Counted from the stretch's first letter, positions 16,667-25,292 are shown. The stretch is 27,476 nucleotides of DNA from an uncultured Ruminococcus sp. (GCA_900553885.1 USFD01000040.1:1-27476); one strand, 5' to 3'. The notes: generated by a model from the sequence alone, not told the origin. Numbers and translations: made by a program.

Positions 16667-17962
16667 CTAATTTACCGTTTTTTTCATTCCTTCTTTTATA
16701 AGGCCTTCCTCGATCCGGAGCAGGCGATTATATTTTGCCACCCGCTCGGACCGGCATGGCGCTCCTGTCTTGATCTGCCCTGCGTTAAAAGCCACGGCAA
16801 TATCCGCGATTGTGGTATCTTCCGTCTCCCCCGACCGGTGGGAAATCACCGTGTTATAGCCGGCTTCCTGGGCCAGCTTTACTGTCTCAAAAGCCTCGGT
16901 AAGCGTACCGATCTGATTTACTTTAATCAGGACAGCATTGGCCGCCCCCAGCCGGATTCCTTTTTCCAGCCTTTCTGCATTTGTAGTAAAAAGATCGTCT
17001 CCCACAAGCTGAACTCTGTCTCCGATTTTCTCAGTCAGTGCTTTCCATCCGTCCCAGTCCTCTTCATCCAGCGGATCTTCTATTGAACAGATCGGAAATT
17101 CAGAAATCAGGTCCTCATAATAGGCTGTCATTTCCTCTGCAGTCCTGACCACTTCTTTTCCTCTCCGCCTTCCTTCTCCCGGAAAGCAGTACACGTTCCG
17201 CTCAGAATCATACAGTTCCGAGGCGGCAACATCCAGGGCTATCCGGATGTCCCTTCCCATTCTGTAACCTGCCCTTTCCACCGCATCCCGCAGGGTCCGG
17301 AGGGCTTCCTGCGCATCTCCGAGATCAGGAGCAAATCCTCCTTCGTCTCCCACAGATGTGTGGAGGCCTCTTTCCTGCAGCAGAGATTTCAGGGAATGAT
17401 AAACCTCCGCACAGATCCGAAGCTGTTCCCGGAACCCTTCTTCCCCTGCAGGCACAATCATAAATTCCTGAATATCAAGAGAATTGTCTGCATGTACGCC
17501 GCCGTTTATAATATTCATCATGGGAACCGGCATCTGTCTGGCCCGCACGCCGCCCAGATAACGGTACAGAGGTACTTTCAGCGCTTCCGCCGCAGCATGT
17601 GCGGCTGCCATGGACACTCCCAGGATCGCATTTGCGCCCAGATTACTTTTATCCTTTGTGCCGTCTGCCTCGATCATGGCCCGGTCCAGCCCTTCCTGAT
17701 CAAACACGTCCTTTCCGATGACTGCATGCGCCAGTATGCTGTTCACATTCTCCACTGCCCGCTCTACGCCCAGGCCTCCATAGCGCTCCTCCTGATCTCT
17801 CAGTTCCAGGGCTTCGTATCTGCCTGTGGAAGCGCCGGAGGGAACTGACGCTCTGCCTACAATTTCTTCTCCTGCCAGTACTTCCGCCTCCAGCGTGGGA
17901 TTGCCCCGGGAGTCCAGAATTTCTCTTGCAAATATATCCCGAATCGGTAATTGTCGGTCCAT
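16667..17962 (-). CDS. eno: Enolase
   Basis: Phosphopyruvate hydratase of 431 residues, converting 2-phosphoglycerate to phosphoenolpyruvate in glycolysis. The whole family pattern is present: the N-terminal AREILDSRGNPT, then SIEDPLDEEDWDGW, LVGDDLFTTN, the catalytic Lys in LIKVNQIGTLTE, and the signature HRSGETEDTTIADIAVAFNAGQ. I chose the ATG at 17962 because AAAAGGAGG precedes it by 5 bases and the protein then begins at the usual place; an in-frame extension of 29 residues upstream is not conserved-looking. It is divergent from the YitT gene. No good T-tract terminator follows, only a 7-bp-stem hairpin at 16633-16649. Confidence 0.97.
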   Translation of the reverse strand: MDRQLPIRDIFAREILDSRGNPTLEAEVLAGEEIVGRASVPSGASTGRYEALELRDQEERYGGLGVERAVENVNSILAHAVIGKDVFDQEGLDRAMIEADGTKDKSNLGANAILGVSMAAAHAAAEALKVPLYRYLGGVRARQMPVPMMNIINGGVHADNSLDIQEFMIVPAGEEGFREQLRICAEVYHSLKSLLQERGLHTSVGDEGGFAPDLGDAQEALRTLRDAVERAGYRMGRDIRIALDVAASELYDSERNVYCFPGEGRRRGKEVVRTAEEMTAYYEDLISEFPICSIEDPLDEEDWDGWKALTEKIGDRVQLVGDDLFTTNAERLEKGIRLGAANAVLIKVNQIGTLTEAFETVKLAQEAGYNTVISHRSGETEDTTIADIAVAFNAGQIKTGAPCRSERVAKYNRLLRIEEGLIKEGMKKTVN

Positions 17963-18079
17963 ATGTGCCTCCTTTTCAGAAACATAAATATTATTGTCTG
18001 CACATGCCGGCCAGACTCGTCCGCCGTCCATGTTCCAGCTGTAACACATAGTATTTCCCCGCCAGATTGGCTTAATGCG

Positions 18080-18108
18080 TTGACTTTTTATATTCCAGAG
18101 ATTACAAT
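18080..18108 (+). promoter_or_regulatory. Promoter of the YitT-family gene
   Basis: TTGACT (18080-18085) and TACAAT (18103-18108) are separated by 17 bp, about 36 bp before the start codon. Confidence 0.75.
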
Positions 18109-18143
18109 TCGATTAGGATTTAAAAGCGGGGGAGGGACATAAG

Positions 18144-18986
18144 ATGAAATGGAATCTGAAACATTTTTTCCTTCTGACTGCCAGCACTCTTCTTATGGCA
18201 TTCGGAACGTATTTTTTCAAATTCACCAATAACTTTACTTTCGGCGGAATTACAGGTCTTGCTGTACTTGTAGCCAAAACGGGACTGATGTCGGCAGGAG
18301 ATTTCAACCTGATCGCCAGTATGCTTCTTCTGATCGCGGGACTGATTATTCTCGGAAAAGAATTCGCCGCCAGAACTGCCTACTGCAGCATTCTTCTTTC
18401 CGTCGCTCTCTCCGTTATGGAACGGCTGTGGCCCTTGTCAGAACCTCTGACAAGCCAGCCCATGCTGGAGCTGTGTTTCGCCGTCGCCCTGCCGGCGCTG
18501 GGAAGCGCGGTACTCTTTAATATCGGCTCTTCCAGCGGCGGAACAGATATTATTGCAATGATTCTCAGGAAATACTCCAGCTTTGATATCGGACGGGCGC
18601 TGATGATCTCGGATGCAGTGATTACAACTGCCAGTTTCTTCGTATTTGATATCGAAACAGGCCTTTATTCATTTCTTGGACTTGCGATCCGCTCCTTTAT
18701 GATTGACAACTTTATTGAGAGTTTCAATCTGTCAAAATATTTTAATGTAGTATGCGACCATCCGGAGCCGATCTGCGATTTTATTGTTCACACTCTGGGA
18801 AGAAGCGCCAGCGTCTGTCTCGCCAAAGGCGCATATTCGGGAAAGGACAAGTACCTGATCCTGACCGCCCTGAACCGGGTACAGGCCGTAAAGCTGAGAA
18901 ATTTTATTAAACGGCAGGATCCGGAAGCGTTTATCCTGATCTCAAATACAAGCGAAATTATCGGGAAAGGATTCCACAGCATCTGA
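18144..18986 (+). CDS. YitT-family membrane protein (DUF161 + DUF2179)
   Basis: A 280-residue protein of the YitT family. The N-terminal two thirds hold five to six transmembrane helices with the family motif TFGGITGLAVLVAKTG near residue 35 and the GSSSGGTDIIAMILRK block near 130. The last 80 residues form the soluble DUF2179 domain (SVCLAKGAYSGKDKYLILTALNR...). Function is unknown; the second domain is related to PII-like/ACT-type ligand-binding folds, so sensing or transport of a small solute is a reasonable guess. The ATG has GGGGGAGGG 8 bases upstream. It has its own promoter and a terminator before topB, so it is probably monocistronic. Confidence 0.92.
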   Translation: MKWNLKHFFLLTASTLLMAFGTYFFKFTNNFTFGGITGLAVLVAKTGLMSAGDFNLIASMLLLIAGLIILGKEFAARTAYCSILLSVALSVMERLWPLSEPLTSQPMLELCFAVALPALGSAVLFNIGSSSGGTDIIAMILRKYSSFDIGRALMISDAVITTASFFVFDIETGLYSFLGLAIRSFMIDNFIESFNLSKYFNVVCDHPEPICDFIVHTLGRSASVCLAKGAYSGKDKYLILTALNRVQAVKLRNFIKRQDPEAFILISNTSEIIGKGFHSI

Positions 18987-18990
18987 CAGG

Positions 18991-19024
18991 TTCCGCAGCA
19001 GATATTTCCTCTGCTGCGGAATTA
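18991..19024 (+). terminator. Terminator after the YitT-family gene
   Basis: TTCCGCAGCAG (18991-19001) pairs with CTGCTGCGGAA (19011-19021), an 11-bp GC-rich stem with a 9-nt loop, followed by TTATT. It begins five bases after the YitT stop codon. Confidence 0.8.
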
Positions 19025-19081
19025 TTGTGAAAAATCCGTTATTATACAGACTATCGTTCTACGAAAGGAGCTTTTTTATTT

Positions 19082-21355
19082 ATGAAACATCTTGTAATCG
19101 CGGAAAAGCCCTCCGTCGCAAGGGATATCGCCCGGGTACTTCACTGCAGCCGGAAATCAGCCAGTTATATAGAGGGGAACGACTACATTGTCACCTGGGC
19201 TCTGGGACATCTGGTCACGCTTGCCGACCCGGAGCAGTACGGCGAACAATATAAAACATGGAGCATGGACACCCTTCCCATGCTGCCCAAGAACTGGAAG
19301 CTGGTTGTCATCCGCCAGACCTCAAAACAATATCATGCAGTCAGGGATCTTCTTTTCCGCAAAGACGTATCGGACGTAATAATCGCCACAGATGCCGGCC
19401 GTGAGGGAGAATTGGTTGCCCGCTGGATCCTGGAAAAATCAGGATGCAGAAAACCGGTAAAACGTCTGTGGATTTCTTCTGTTACCGACAAGGCAATCCG
19501 GGAAGGATTCTCCCATCTGAAACCCGGAAAAGACTATGAAAATCTGTACCACGCGGCAGTTGCACGGGCTCAGGCCGACTGGGTTGTAGGCATCAACGCC
19601 ACCCGGGCCCTGACCTGTAAATATAATGCCCAGCTTTCCTGCGGACGGGTTCAGACTCCCACTCTTGCCATGATTGCGGCCCGGGAGGAGGAAATCCGCA
19701 GCTTCGTTCCCACGCCTTACTATGGACTTAGAGCCACAGCCGGAGGCATTTCCTTTCTTTGGACCGACAGTACCTCAAAATCATCCCGTACTTTCGATAA
19801 GGCACGGATCGAAGCTATTTCCCGGAATGCCCGGAAGGAACTGAAAGTCACAGACATCGCTAGGAAGACAAAAAAGAGTCAGCCGCCGGCCCTCTATGAT
19901 CTTACCGCGCTTCAGAAGGAGGCCAACCAGCGATACGGATTCTCGGCAAAAGAGACCCTTAATATTATGCAGCGTCTGTACGAGACCCACAAAATCCTCA
20001 CCTACCCCAGAACGGATTCCCGCTATCTGACAACCGATATTGTAGGCACATTAAAGGAACGTCTGGAGGCATGTGCAGTCGGGCCCTGGAGGAAGACCGC
20101 CGCTCTCCTTGCGCGGCAAAAGATCCGGCCCTCCGGATCTTTTGTAAACAATGCAAAAGTCTCGGATCACCACGCCATTATTCCTACAGAAGAATATGTA
20201 CGGCTGGATGCGCTTTCCAGCGACGAGCGCAAAATATATGATATGGTTGTGCGGCGGTTCCTGGCCGTTCTTTCTCCCGCCTGCGAGACAGAAGAAATCT
20301 CCGTTACCGGCACCATCGGCCAGGAACGGTTTACTGCAAAGGGAAGTATCATCCGGAAAGCCGGATGGCGCCAGGTATATGATTCTGACTGGCAGGATAT
20401 GGACGAAGAAGAGGATGAATTTCCCGGGCAGGATACCTTCGGCCGTTCCGGCAGTACGCAGATCCCGGGCCGGGATGTCTCTGCTCTGCGCCCCGGGTCT
20501 GTGCTGCCTGTCACGGTGCTGACCATGACCAAAGGAGCCACAAAACCGCCGGCATATTTTACAGAGGGCACCCTGGTAGCCGCAATGGAAAATCCGGTAA
20601 AATATCTGAAGAATAAGAATAAGACCATCGTCCGCACACTGGGAGAAACCGGAGGCCTTGGAACGGTTGCCACCCGGGCGGATATTATTGAAAAACTGTT
20701 CAACAGTTTTCTTATGGAAAAGAAGGGAAATGAGATCCACATTACCTCAAAAGGGAAACAGCTTCTCTCCCTTGTTCCTCCGGATCTGAAAAGCCCTGAA
20801 CTGACAGCCCAGTGGGAACTGCGCCTGCAGGCTATCTCCCGTGGGAAAGACTCAGACCGGAAGTTCATGGGGGAAATCCAGGATTACACCCGCCGTCTGA
20901 TCCAGCAGATCAAAGACGCGGACGGCACTTTCCGCCATGATAATCTGACCCGTCACAAATGTCCCCAGTGCGGCAAGCTGATGCTGGAAGTAAACGGAAA
21001 GCACGGCAGACTGCTGGTATGCCAGGACCGGGAATGCGGCTATCGGGAAACTATCTCCCGCCGCACCAACGCCCGCTGTCCGGTATGCCATAAGAAAATG
21101 GAGCTTGTAGGGAAAGGCGATGCCCAGAGGTTCGTATGCTCCTGCGGACACAAAGAGAAACTCTCTGCCTTCCAGGAACGGAAAAAGGAAGAAGGAAAAG
21201 GCGGAAACAAACGGGATGTGGCCGCATATATGAGAAAGCAGGCCAAAGAAGCAGAACAGCCAATCAATAATGCGTTTGCAGAGGCCTTCCGAAATCTGGA
21301 TTTGTCGGGAAACGGTGAGCAGAAAAGCGTTCGAAATCAGCAGGATACCGTATGA
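19082..21355 (+). CDS. topB: DNA topoisomerase III
   Basis: A 757-residue type IA topoisomerase. The TOPRIM domain has Glu 8 in IAEKPSVA and the acidic motif TDAGREGE (103-110). The active-site tyrosine is Tyr 308 in LTYPRTDSRYL. The C-terminus has two zinc-ribbon units: CPQCG with CQDRECG, then CPVCH with a CSCG end. Type IA enzymes relax negative supercoils and decatenate DNA by cutting one strand. AAAGGAG lies 11 bases before the ATG. Size and features match the chromosomal Firmicutes topB; plasmid and ICE copies look similar, but no conjugation genes are near. Downstream is an elaborate inverted repeat, part of which can serve as its terminator. Confidence 0.96.
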   Translation: MKHLVIAEKPSVARDIARVLHCSRKSASYIEGNDYIVTWALGHLVTLADPEQYGEQYKTWSMDTLPMLPKNWKLVVIRQTSKQYHAVRDLLFRKDVSDVIIATDAGREGELVARWILEKSGCRKPVKRLWISSVTDKAIREGFSHLKPGKDYENLYHAAVARAQADWVVGINATRALTCKYNAQLSCGRVQTPTLAMIAAREEEIRSFVPTPYYGLRATAGGISFLWTDSTSKSSRTFDKARIEAISRNARKELKVTDIARKTKKSQPPALYDLTALQKEANQRYGFSAKETLNIMQRLYETHKILTYPRTDSRYLTTDIVGTLKERLEACAVGPWRKTAALLARQKIRPSGSFVNNAKVSDHHAIIPTEEYVRLDALSSDERKIYDMVVRRFLAVLSPACETEEISVTGTIGQERFTAKGSIIRKAGWRQVYDSDWQDMDEEEDEFPGQDTFGRSGSTQIPGRDVSALRPGSVLPVTVLTMTKGATKPPAYFTEGTLVAAMENPVKYLKNKNKTIVRTLGETGGLGTVATRADIIEKLFNSFLMEKKGNEIHITSKGKQLLSLVPPDLKSPELTAQWELRLQAISRGKDSDRKFMGEIQDYTRRLIQQIKDADGTFRHDNLTRHKCPQCGKLMLEVNGKHGRLLVCQDRECGYRETISRRTNARCPVCHKKMELVGKGDAQRFVCSCGHKEKLSAFQERKKEEGKGGNKRDVAAYMRKQAKEAEQPINNAFAEAFRNLDLSGNGEQKSVRNQQDTV

Positions 21356-21368
21356 TTGGATAATCGGA

Positions 21369-21579
21369 TTTGGAAAATGAGGGAGGGGTGCTTTTGCTTC
21401 CGTTCCGCAGATGAAGTAAAACAGAAAACCTGACGACAGGCTAAGAACAAAATTTACAGCAGAAAACTCGCATCCGCTCAGACAATTCTGCTGTAAATTT
21501 TAACGCATGCCGCCAGGTTTTTTGTTTTTCTAACATCTGCTCCAAAGTCACCAAAAGCACCCCTCCCTCATTTTCCAAA
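21369..21579. repeat. Long nested inverted repeat (about 210 nt), possible structured RNA/terminator
   Basis: A 28-bp arm at 21369-21396 is exactly complementary to 21552-21579. Inside it, nested in register, GCAGATG (21407-21413) pairs with 21534-21540, AAAACCTG (21425-21432) with 21514-21521, and AAAATTTACAGCAGAA (21449-21464) with 21486-21501, around a 21-nt loop. Mismatched internal loops on the two sides are nearly equal in length, as in a diverged inverted duplication or a selected RNA hairpin. On the plus strand CAGG is followed by TTTTTTGTTTTTCT, so part of it can terminate topB transcription. No transposase, reverse transcriptase or target-site duplication flanks it. Confidence 0.85.
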
Positions 21580-21725
21580 GACACATCCAGCCGGCGGTAT
21601 CCGGATACTTTCCGCGCGCATTCAGCCACCAGTATTCCAGACAATTCCGGATTTCGGAAAGGCAACAGAACCGTAACTTTATTGGCGGATATCCGGCCGG
21701 ATTCTGTACTGATATTCTGAAACAA
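21441..21725 (-). CDS. Unrecognised small ORF, possibly a gene remnant
   Basis: A 94-residue frame with only a TTG start and no convincing ribosome site. I do not recognise the protein. The part at residues 17-55 (VTVLLPFRNPELSGILVAE...RRLDVSLENEGG) has a plausible globular composition. The last 45 residues are encoded by the right half of the long inverted repeat. Just upstream another frame starts with ATG (MAKAAVPGQFFATVLFVSEYQ...) and stops after 30 codons, so the two could be parts of one frameshifted gene. It may equally be chance. Little can be claimed beyond this. Confidence 0.22.
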   Translation of the reverse strand: MFQNISTESGRISANKVTVLLPFRNPELSGILVAECARKVSGYRRLDVSLENEGGVLLVTLEQMLEKQKTWRHALKFTAELSERMRVFCCKFCS

Positions 21726-21779
21726 AGAGCACTGTTGCGAAAAACTGACCGGGGACCGCTGCCTTTGCCATTAGACTTT

Positions 21780-21814
21780 CCTTCTGCTTTTTGTGGAATT
21801 GCAGAAGGTTTTTT
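21780..21814 (+). terminator. Plus-strand intrinsic terminator
   Basis: CCTTCTGC (21780-21787) pairs with GCAGAAGG (21801-21808), followed by TTTTTT. It is a clean terminator but has no plus-strand gene directly before it; topB ends over 400 bp upstream. It may back up the topB terminator or end an uncharacterised RNA made from 21356-21780. Confidence 0.7.
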
Positions 21815-21922
21815 GGCTCTGGGGGAATGGGAATTGTCAGGATTTTCCGCGGATAGAATACACAGGAGATGGGAATATTCTCCGGGATTTCTTAATCTAA
21901 GTTCATTTCGGCAAATCCGAAG

Positions 21923-22570
21923 TTAACGGAAGTAATGATCTCCGATCTGGTAACCGCCTCCCCCGGTACTGAAATACAGGCAGCTTCCTACCGGATTGCT
22001 GCCGGCCAGCGCATCTTCAGCGGCCTGCATGGCAGAATCTGTATAACCGCCGCTGGCAAGTACGGAATCCAGCCAGCCGGTCATAGCCGGAGTGAACTGT
22101 CCGGACTGGTAAATCACATCAGAGATGGTGTCCGGATATGAACCGCTTTTCACACGATTCATTACAACAGCGCCTACTGCCACCTGACCCTCATAAGGCT
22201 GATTGCCGGCCTCGCAGAAAATCAGGGCAGCAAGCAGTTCTTTGTCTGCCTGTGCAGCTGCTTCTCTGGCCGCCTGCTCTTTTGCAAGACGCTCTGCCTC
22301 CTCAGCCGCCTTTCTTTCCTGTTCTTTCTTTTCAAGATATGCATCCTTTGCATCCCTGGCGGCATTCTCCGTTTTCTCCAGTATTTCTGTATGAATCTCC
22401 TGCGGGATATCTGAAAAATCCCATTCGGCATAAACGGCGCTCTCCGCTTTCGGCATAAATATGGAACTGTCAGTCTCTGCAGCCAGACTTGTAAATCCTG
22501 TCAGCAGTGTTGCACTGGAAGCTGCAAGATACAAAGACAGCATAATTCTCCTGTTTTTATTATATTTCAT
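21923..22570 (-). CDS. Secreted SleB-like cell wall hydrolase
   Basis: A 215-residue exported protein. A basic start MKYNKNRR and a hydrophobic core ending near SLAAETDSS form a signal peptide (about 1-32). A Lys/Glu/Ala-rich coiled coil follows (about 55-105). The C-terminal 105 residues are a SleB/hydrolase_2 domain: LLAALIFCEAGNQPYEGQVAVGAVVMNRV with its catalytic Glu, then the QFTPAM and SCLYFSTGG segments. SleB-family enzymes cleave peptidoglycan as lytic transglycosylases, in spores or in vegetative walls; the lack of spore genes nearby leaves the setting open. The ATG has GGAGGAG 6 bases upstream. It has its own strong promoter at 22676-22704. Confidence 0.9.
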   Translation of the reverse strand: MKYNKNRRIMLSLYLAASSATLLTGFTSLAAETDSSIFMPKAESAVYAEWDFSDIPQEIHTEILEKTENAARDAKDAYLEKKEQERKAAEEAERLAKEQAAREAAAQADKELLAALIFCEAGNQPYEGQVAVGAVVMNRVKSGSYPDTISDVIYQSGQFTPAMTGWLDSVLASGGYTDSAMQAAEDALAGSNPVGSCLYFSTGGGGYQIGDHYFR

Positions 22571-22675
22571 ATACTCCTCCTCTTAACTTATTGCAATATC
22601 TTTATGTAGTTCTTAATTAAATATATGCATTATTTTCATTTTTATTACAAATATTACAAAAATGTTACGGAGGCT

Positions 22676-22704
22676 ATTCTAATATAAAACATTCATCTTG
22701 TCAA
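22676..22704 (-). promoter_or_regulatory. Promoter of the SleB-like hydrolase gene
   Basis: TTGACA (22704-22699) and TAGAAT (22681-22676) lie 17 bp apart on the minus strand. They are followed by a roughly 100-nt, very AT-rich leader with two close copies of TTTGTAATA. Nothing else is seen in the 22571-22781 gap. Confidence 0.8.
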
Positions 22705-22781
22705 CTTTTTTATTTCATTTTTTATTTTCCCCCACTTTCTGATGCCGTTCTGCTTATGTTTCCATACAAATAACATAGGTG

Positions 22782-22866
22782 AAAAAACCTGCAGAACTGA
22801 CTATGGCCGCAGGCGGAAAGGAGACTATCTGTCTCTCTTCCGCCTGCGGCCATAGTATCAGGTTTT
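22782..22866 (-). terminator. Strong terminator of ribU, possibly bidirectional
   Basis: A perfect 19-bp stem (22800-22818 with 22838-22856) is enclosed by an outer AAAACCTG/CAGGTTTT helix. On the minus strand it ends in six T, as expected downstream of ribU. On the plus strand it ends in only four T. Confidence 0.8.
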
Positions 22867-22936
22867 ACAGATTCTTAAATAAGTTTTCTCTCCCAATGCT
22901 GTCAGGAATTCTGTGATACCGGATCCCTGTTTTCGT

Positions 22937-23563
22937 TTAACGCATCCGGAAAATCGGACTGATCTTTTTGTAAATCAGGAACACAATAATTGATACAAGC
23001 ACGCCTTTGAGCAGATTAAAGGGTGCTACAGCAAACATCACAAATGTGAAAAGGTTTGTAATATTCGGATTTACAGAAGTTCCCATTGCGATCAGTTCGT
23101 CAATAGGCATGTGGAAAGCTGTCGCAAAAGTAGGAAGAAGCACGAAAGCATTGATCACACATCCGATCACTGTCATAAGCACAGTTCCTGTGATCATGCC
23201 GATCAGAGCATTCTTTCTTGTTCTGTTCCTGCGGTAAATCAGCCCTGCCGGAACACAGAGGGAACAGCCGATGATAAAGTTGGCCAGTTCTCCTACTCCT
23301 GCCGTATCTGTCCCGGTAAATACAAAGTTCAGCAGAATTTTGACAAACTCAATCACGGCTCCGGCCAGCGGTCCCATGGCGAAGCATCCGACCATAACCG
23401 GCACTTCACTGAAATCAATCTCATAAAATGACGGTGCAAACGGCAGTGGAATTTCATAAAGCATCAGAATCAGGGCCACTGCGGCCAGCATTCCGATCTT
23501 AACCAGTGCCTTCACTCCGAATCTGGGCTCTGTGTGAGCCGCTGTTTTTGTTTCTGTACTCAT
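22937..23563 (-). CDS. ribU: ECF transporter S component, riboflavin type (RibU)
   Basis: A 208-residue membrane protein with six hydrophobic segments, the substrate-binding S component of an energy-coupling-factor importer. The RibU-type block EIDFSEVPVMVGCFAMGPLAGAVIEFVKILLNFVF near residues 50-85 is clear. The decisive context is the FMN riboswitch directly upstream, which makes riboflavin the likely substrate. It would share EcfA/EcfT modules encoded elsewhere (group II ECF). The ATG at 23563 has AAGGAGAG upstream. When FMN is abundant, the leader terminator should stop transcription before the gene. A strong terminator follows, so it is monocistronic. Confidence 0.92.
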   Translation of the reverse strand: MSTETKTAAHTEPRFGVKALVKIGMLAAVALILMLYEIPLPFAPSFYEIDFSEVPVMVGCFAMGPLAGAVIEFVKILLNFVFTGTDTAGVGELANFIIGCSLCVPAGLIYRRNRTRKNALIGMITGTVLMTVIGCVINAFVLLPTFATAFHMPIDELIAMGTSVNPNITNLFTFVMFAVAPFNLLKGVLVSIIVFLIYKKISPIFRMR

Positions 23564-23652
23564 TTTAATCTCTCCTTTTCTTCCCTTCTGACGGGATAAA
23601 AATATTCTGAAAAGGAAATCTTTCAGGAGAGCCGGCCTTGGGAAACTTCTGC

Positions 23653-23683
23653 AAAAAGAAACCCCGGACTGAACTGTCCGGGG
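23653..23683 (-). terminator. Riboswitch-controlled terminator before ribU
   Basis: CCCCGGAC and GTCCGGGG (23683-23662 on the minus strand) form an 8-bp GC stem followed by TTTCTTTTT. It lies between the FMN aptamer and ribU and is the expected off-state expression platform. Confidence 0.85.
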
Positions 23684-23745
23684 TAATGCATGCTGTTTCT
23701 TTCAGCGCTGCTTACGGAATTTTGAAATTTCCGATAAGTATGTTC

Positions 23746-23887
23746 TCTTCTCTCATCCAGACTATACTGTCGGTACCGGAATTCTTTCTCTGAACTTCTC
23801 TCATCACAGAAAGTCACCGGTTCAGCCGCCTGCGTGGCGGGTCGCGGACTATACCGCCGGTTGGGACTCACACCCGACCCCGAAGAT
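23746..23887 (-). promoter_or_regulatory. FMN riboswitch (RFN element)
   Basis: On the minus strand the aptamer begins ATCTTCGGGG (23887-23878) and continues with ACCGGCGGTATAGTCCGCGA, a variable arm, a TGAACCGGTG...ATTCCGGTACCGACAGTATAGTC section, and closes with GGATGAGAGAAGA (to 23746). These are the conserved RFN blocks. It binds flavin mononucleotide and here controls the riboflavin importer gene. Confidence 0.95.
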
Positions 23888-23908
23888 TTATTTCCTTTTA
23901 CCTGTATT

Positions 23909-23937
23909 AATATAACTCTTTATAAACGTGATTTCAA
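23909..23937 (-). promoter_or_regulatory. Promoter of the FMN riboswitch/ribU unit
   Basis: TTGAAA (23937-23932) and TATATT (23914-23909) are 17 bp apart on the minus strand, about 20 bp before the aptamer begins. Confidence 0.75.
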
Positions 23938-23996
23938 GAGATTTTTCAGGATTTGTGAAATTTCTGTTTATTATTATTCAAACTCAGTATATAAAA

Positions 23997-25292
23997 CTAC
24001 TGAACCATATTATACCAGCCGTCAAACTCTCCATCTCCGGACAAGTCAATATTTCCATTTGTAAAATACCGCAGATAATACTCTGTCCCGTTAATTGTAA
24101 TAAATGTCAGCCACTCTTTCTGGTTATCCTTATACACTTCATATCTGGCTGTAATGGAATAGTCGAAATAATCGTCCTGGATTTCCCCTCCATAACATAT
24201 CCTCACTGTATCTTCCGTCTGAAATTCTATTACAAGCTGCCATCCTTCATAGTTAAAGGAATGTCCTACAAGAAAATCATAAGCCGAGTCAATCGCCGCC
24301 TGCTGCTCGGAATTCAGCGTCTGCGTGCCATTAACCTCATCTTCTATCCGTTTGATCAGCTCCACATTCTTCATTTCAAAATCATTGAATTCTTCTTCTG
24401 CGTTAAACTCATCTGATGGAATCGTCCCCTCATACCAGGACTGGCTTTCAAAATACTGTCTGTAAGTTTCGTCATTGAAAATATAGCCATGCCGTGCAAA
24501 TATTTCGTTCCTTCCCAGAGCCATTTTATCTGCTTCTACACTTCTGACCTCATCTTCTGACAGATACTTTTTATCGCTGTCCGGGAAAATATACTCCGAA
24601 TCATCTGCCGTCTGATCTTCCTCAAATTCATAGTTTCTCATAATGCAGATTGTCTCAATCGTTTCGCCGCTGCAGGAAATCACTACGGCAGTTTTTTTAT
24701 CACGATTACCGAAAAGAAGATCACTGTCTGCTTCTGTTATCAGTTCATATTTATCCGATAATTTTTCTTTTGCTGCCTCCGGAGTATCTGTCACCTTTAC
24801 GCCATGAAATGGTGCAGTACATTCCGTTTCCATAAAAAGGGAATCTATCCCTCCGTCCATCTCATCAAACCAGATCGTTCCGTCAGCATTTTCATAAGAC
24901 AGATCTTCCCGTTCTTCAAATCCCAGTTCTTTCAGTTCGTCAATTGATTTATCCAGATACGTCTCAATATCCATATGATTCAGCTTATCCGCTGTTTCAT
25001 CCGCCGCACTTGTCTGCCTTTCTCCGGAAGACCTGGATGTATCATCCTTTCTCACGAAAAAGGACACCGCTGCTGCCGCTCCGAGAAGAAGAACAACAAC
25101 TGCAATAGTAATCAGAACTGCCGTCATCTTCTTTTTCTTTCCATTATGCAGATCGGGTTGATTATCCGGAAATACGGTCTGTGAAACGGTTTCCTCCCTG
25201 CCCCCATTATTTCCCCCGTTTATCCTGTGTCCGCACTCGGGACAAAAGCTCGCATCTTCCTGTATTTCCTTTCCACAATTCTCACAATACAT
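23997..25292 (-). CDS. Zinc-ribbon membrane protein with YARHG domain
   Basis: A 431-residue protein that begins with a zinc ribbon (MYCENCGKEIQEDASFCPECG, residues 1-21). A transmembrane helix follows near residues 54-79, then an acidic extracytoplasmic part. Residues about 220-315 form a YARHG domain, visible as LSEDEVRSVEADKMALGRNEIFARHGYIFNDETYRQYFESQSWYEG. The last 100 residues are beta-rich and unrecognised. YARHG domains are extracellular and thought to act at the cell wall; the function is unknown. It is the last gene of a three-gene zinc-ribbon cluster, 50 bp after the preceding one. The stop is followed only by a weak TCAGTA/TACTGA hairpin without a T tract. Confidence 0.85.
   Translation of the reverse strand: MYCENCGKEIQEDASFCPECGHRINGGNNGGREETVSQTVFPDNQPDLHNGKKKKMTAVLITIAVVVLLLGAAAAVSFFVRKDDTSRSSGERQTSAADETADKLNHMDIETYLDKSIDELKELGFEEREDLSYENADGTIWFDEMDGGIDSLFMETECTAPFHGVKVTDTPEAAKEKLSDKYELITEADSDLLFGNRDKKTAVVISCSGETIETICIMRNYEFEEDQTADDSEYIFPDSDKKYLSEDEVRSVEADKMALGRNEIFARHGYIFNDETYRQYFESQSWYEGTIPSDEFNAEEEFNDFEMKNVELIKRIEDEVNGTQTLNSEQQAAIDSAYDFLVGHSFNYEGWQLVIEFQTEDTVRICYGGEIQDDYFDYSITARYEVYKDNQKEWLTFITINGTEYYLRYFTNGNIDLSGDGEFDGWYNMVQ

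Noticed and set aside
21369..21579. Transposon or MITE with terminal inverted repeats
   Set aside because: The terminal arms are perfect, but there is no target-site duplication (flanks AATCGGA and GACACAT differ), and no transposase. It is kept only as an unexplained inverted repeat.
21369..21579. Retron or DGR-type non-coding RNA
   Set aside because: No reverse transcriptase or template/variable repeat pair is present anywhere in the window.
23623..23871. 82-codon minus-strand frame
   Set aside because: It is the FMN riboswitch and its terminator read as protein.
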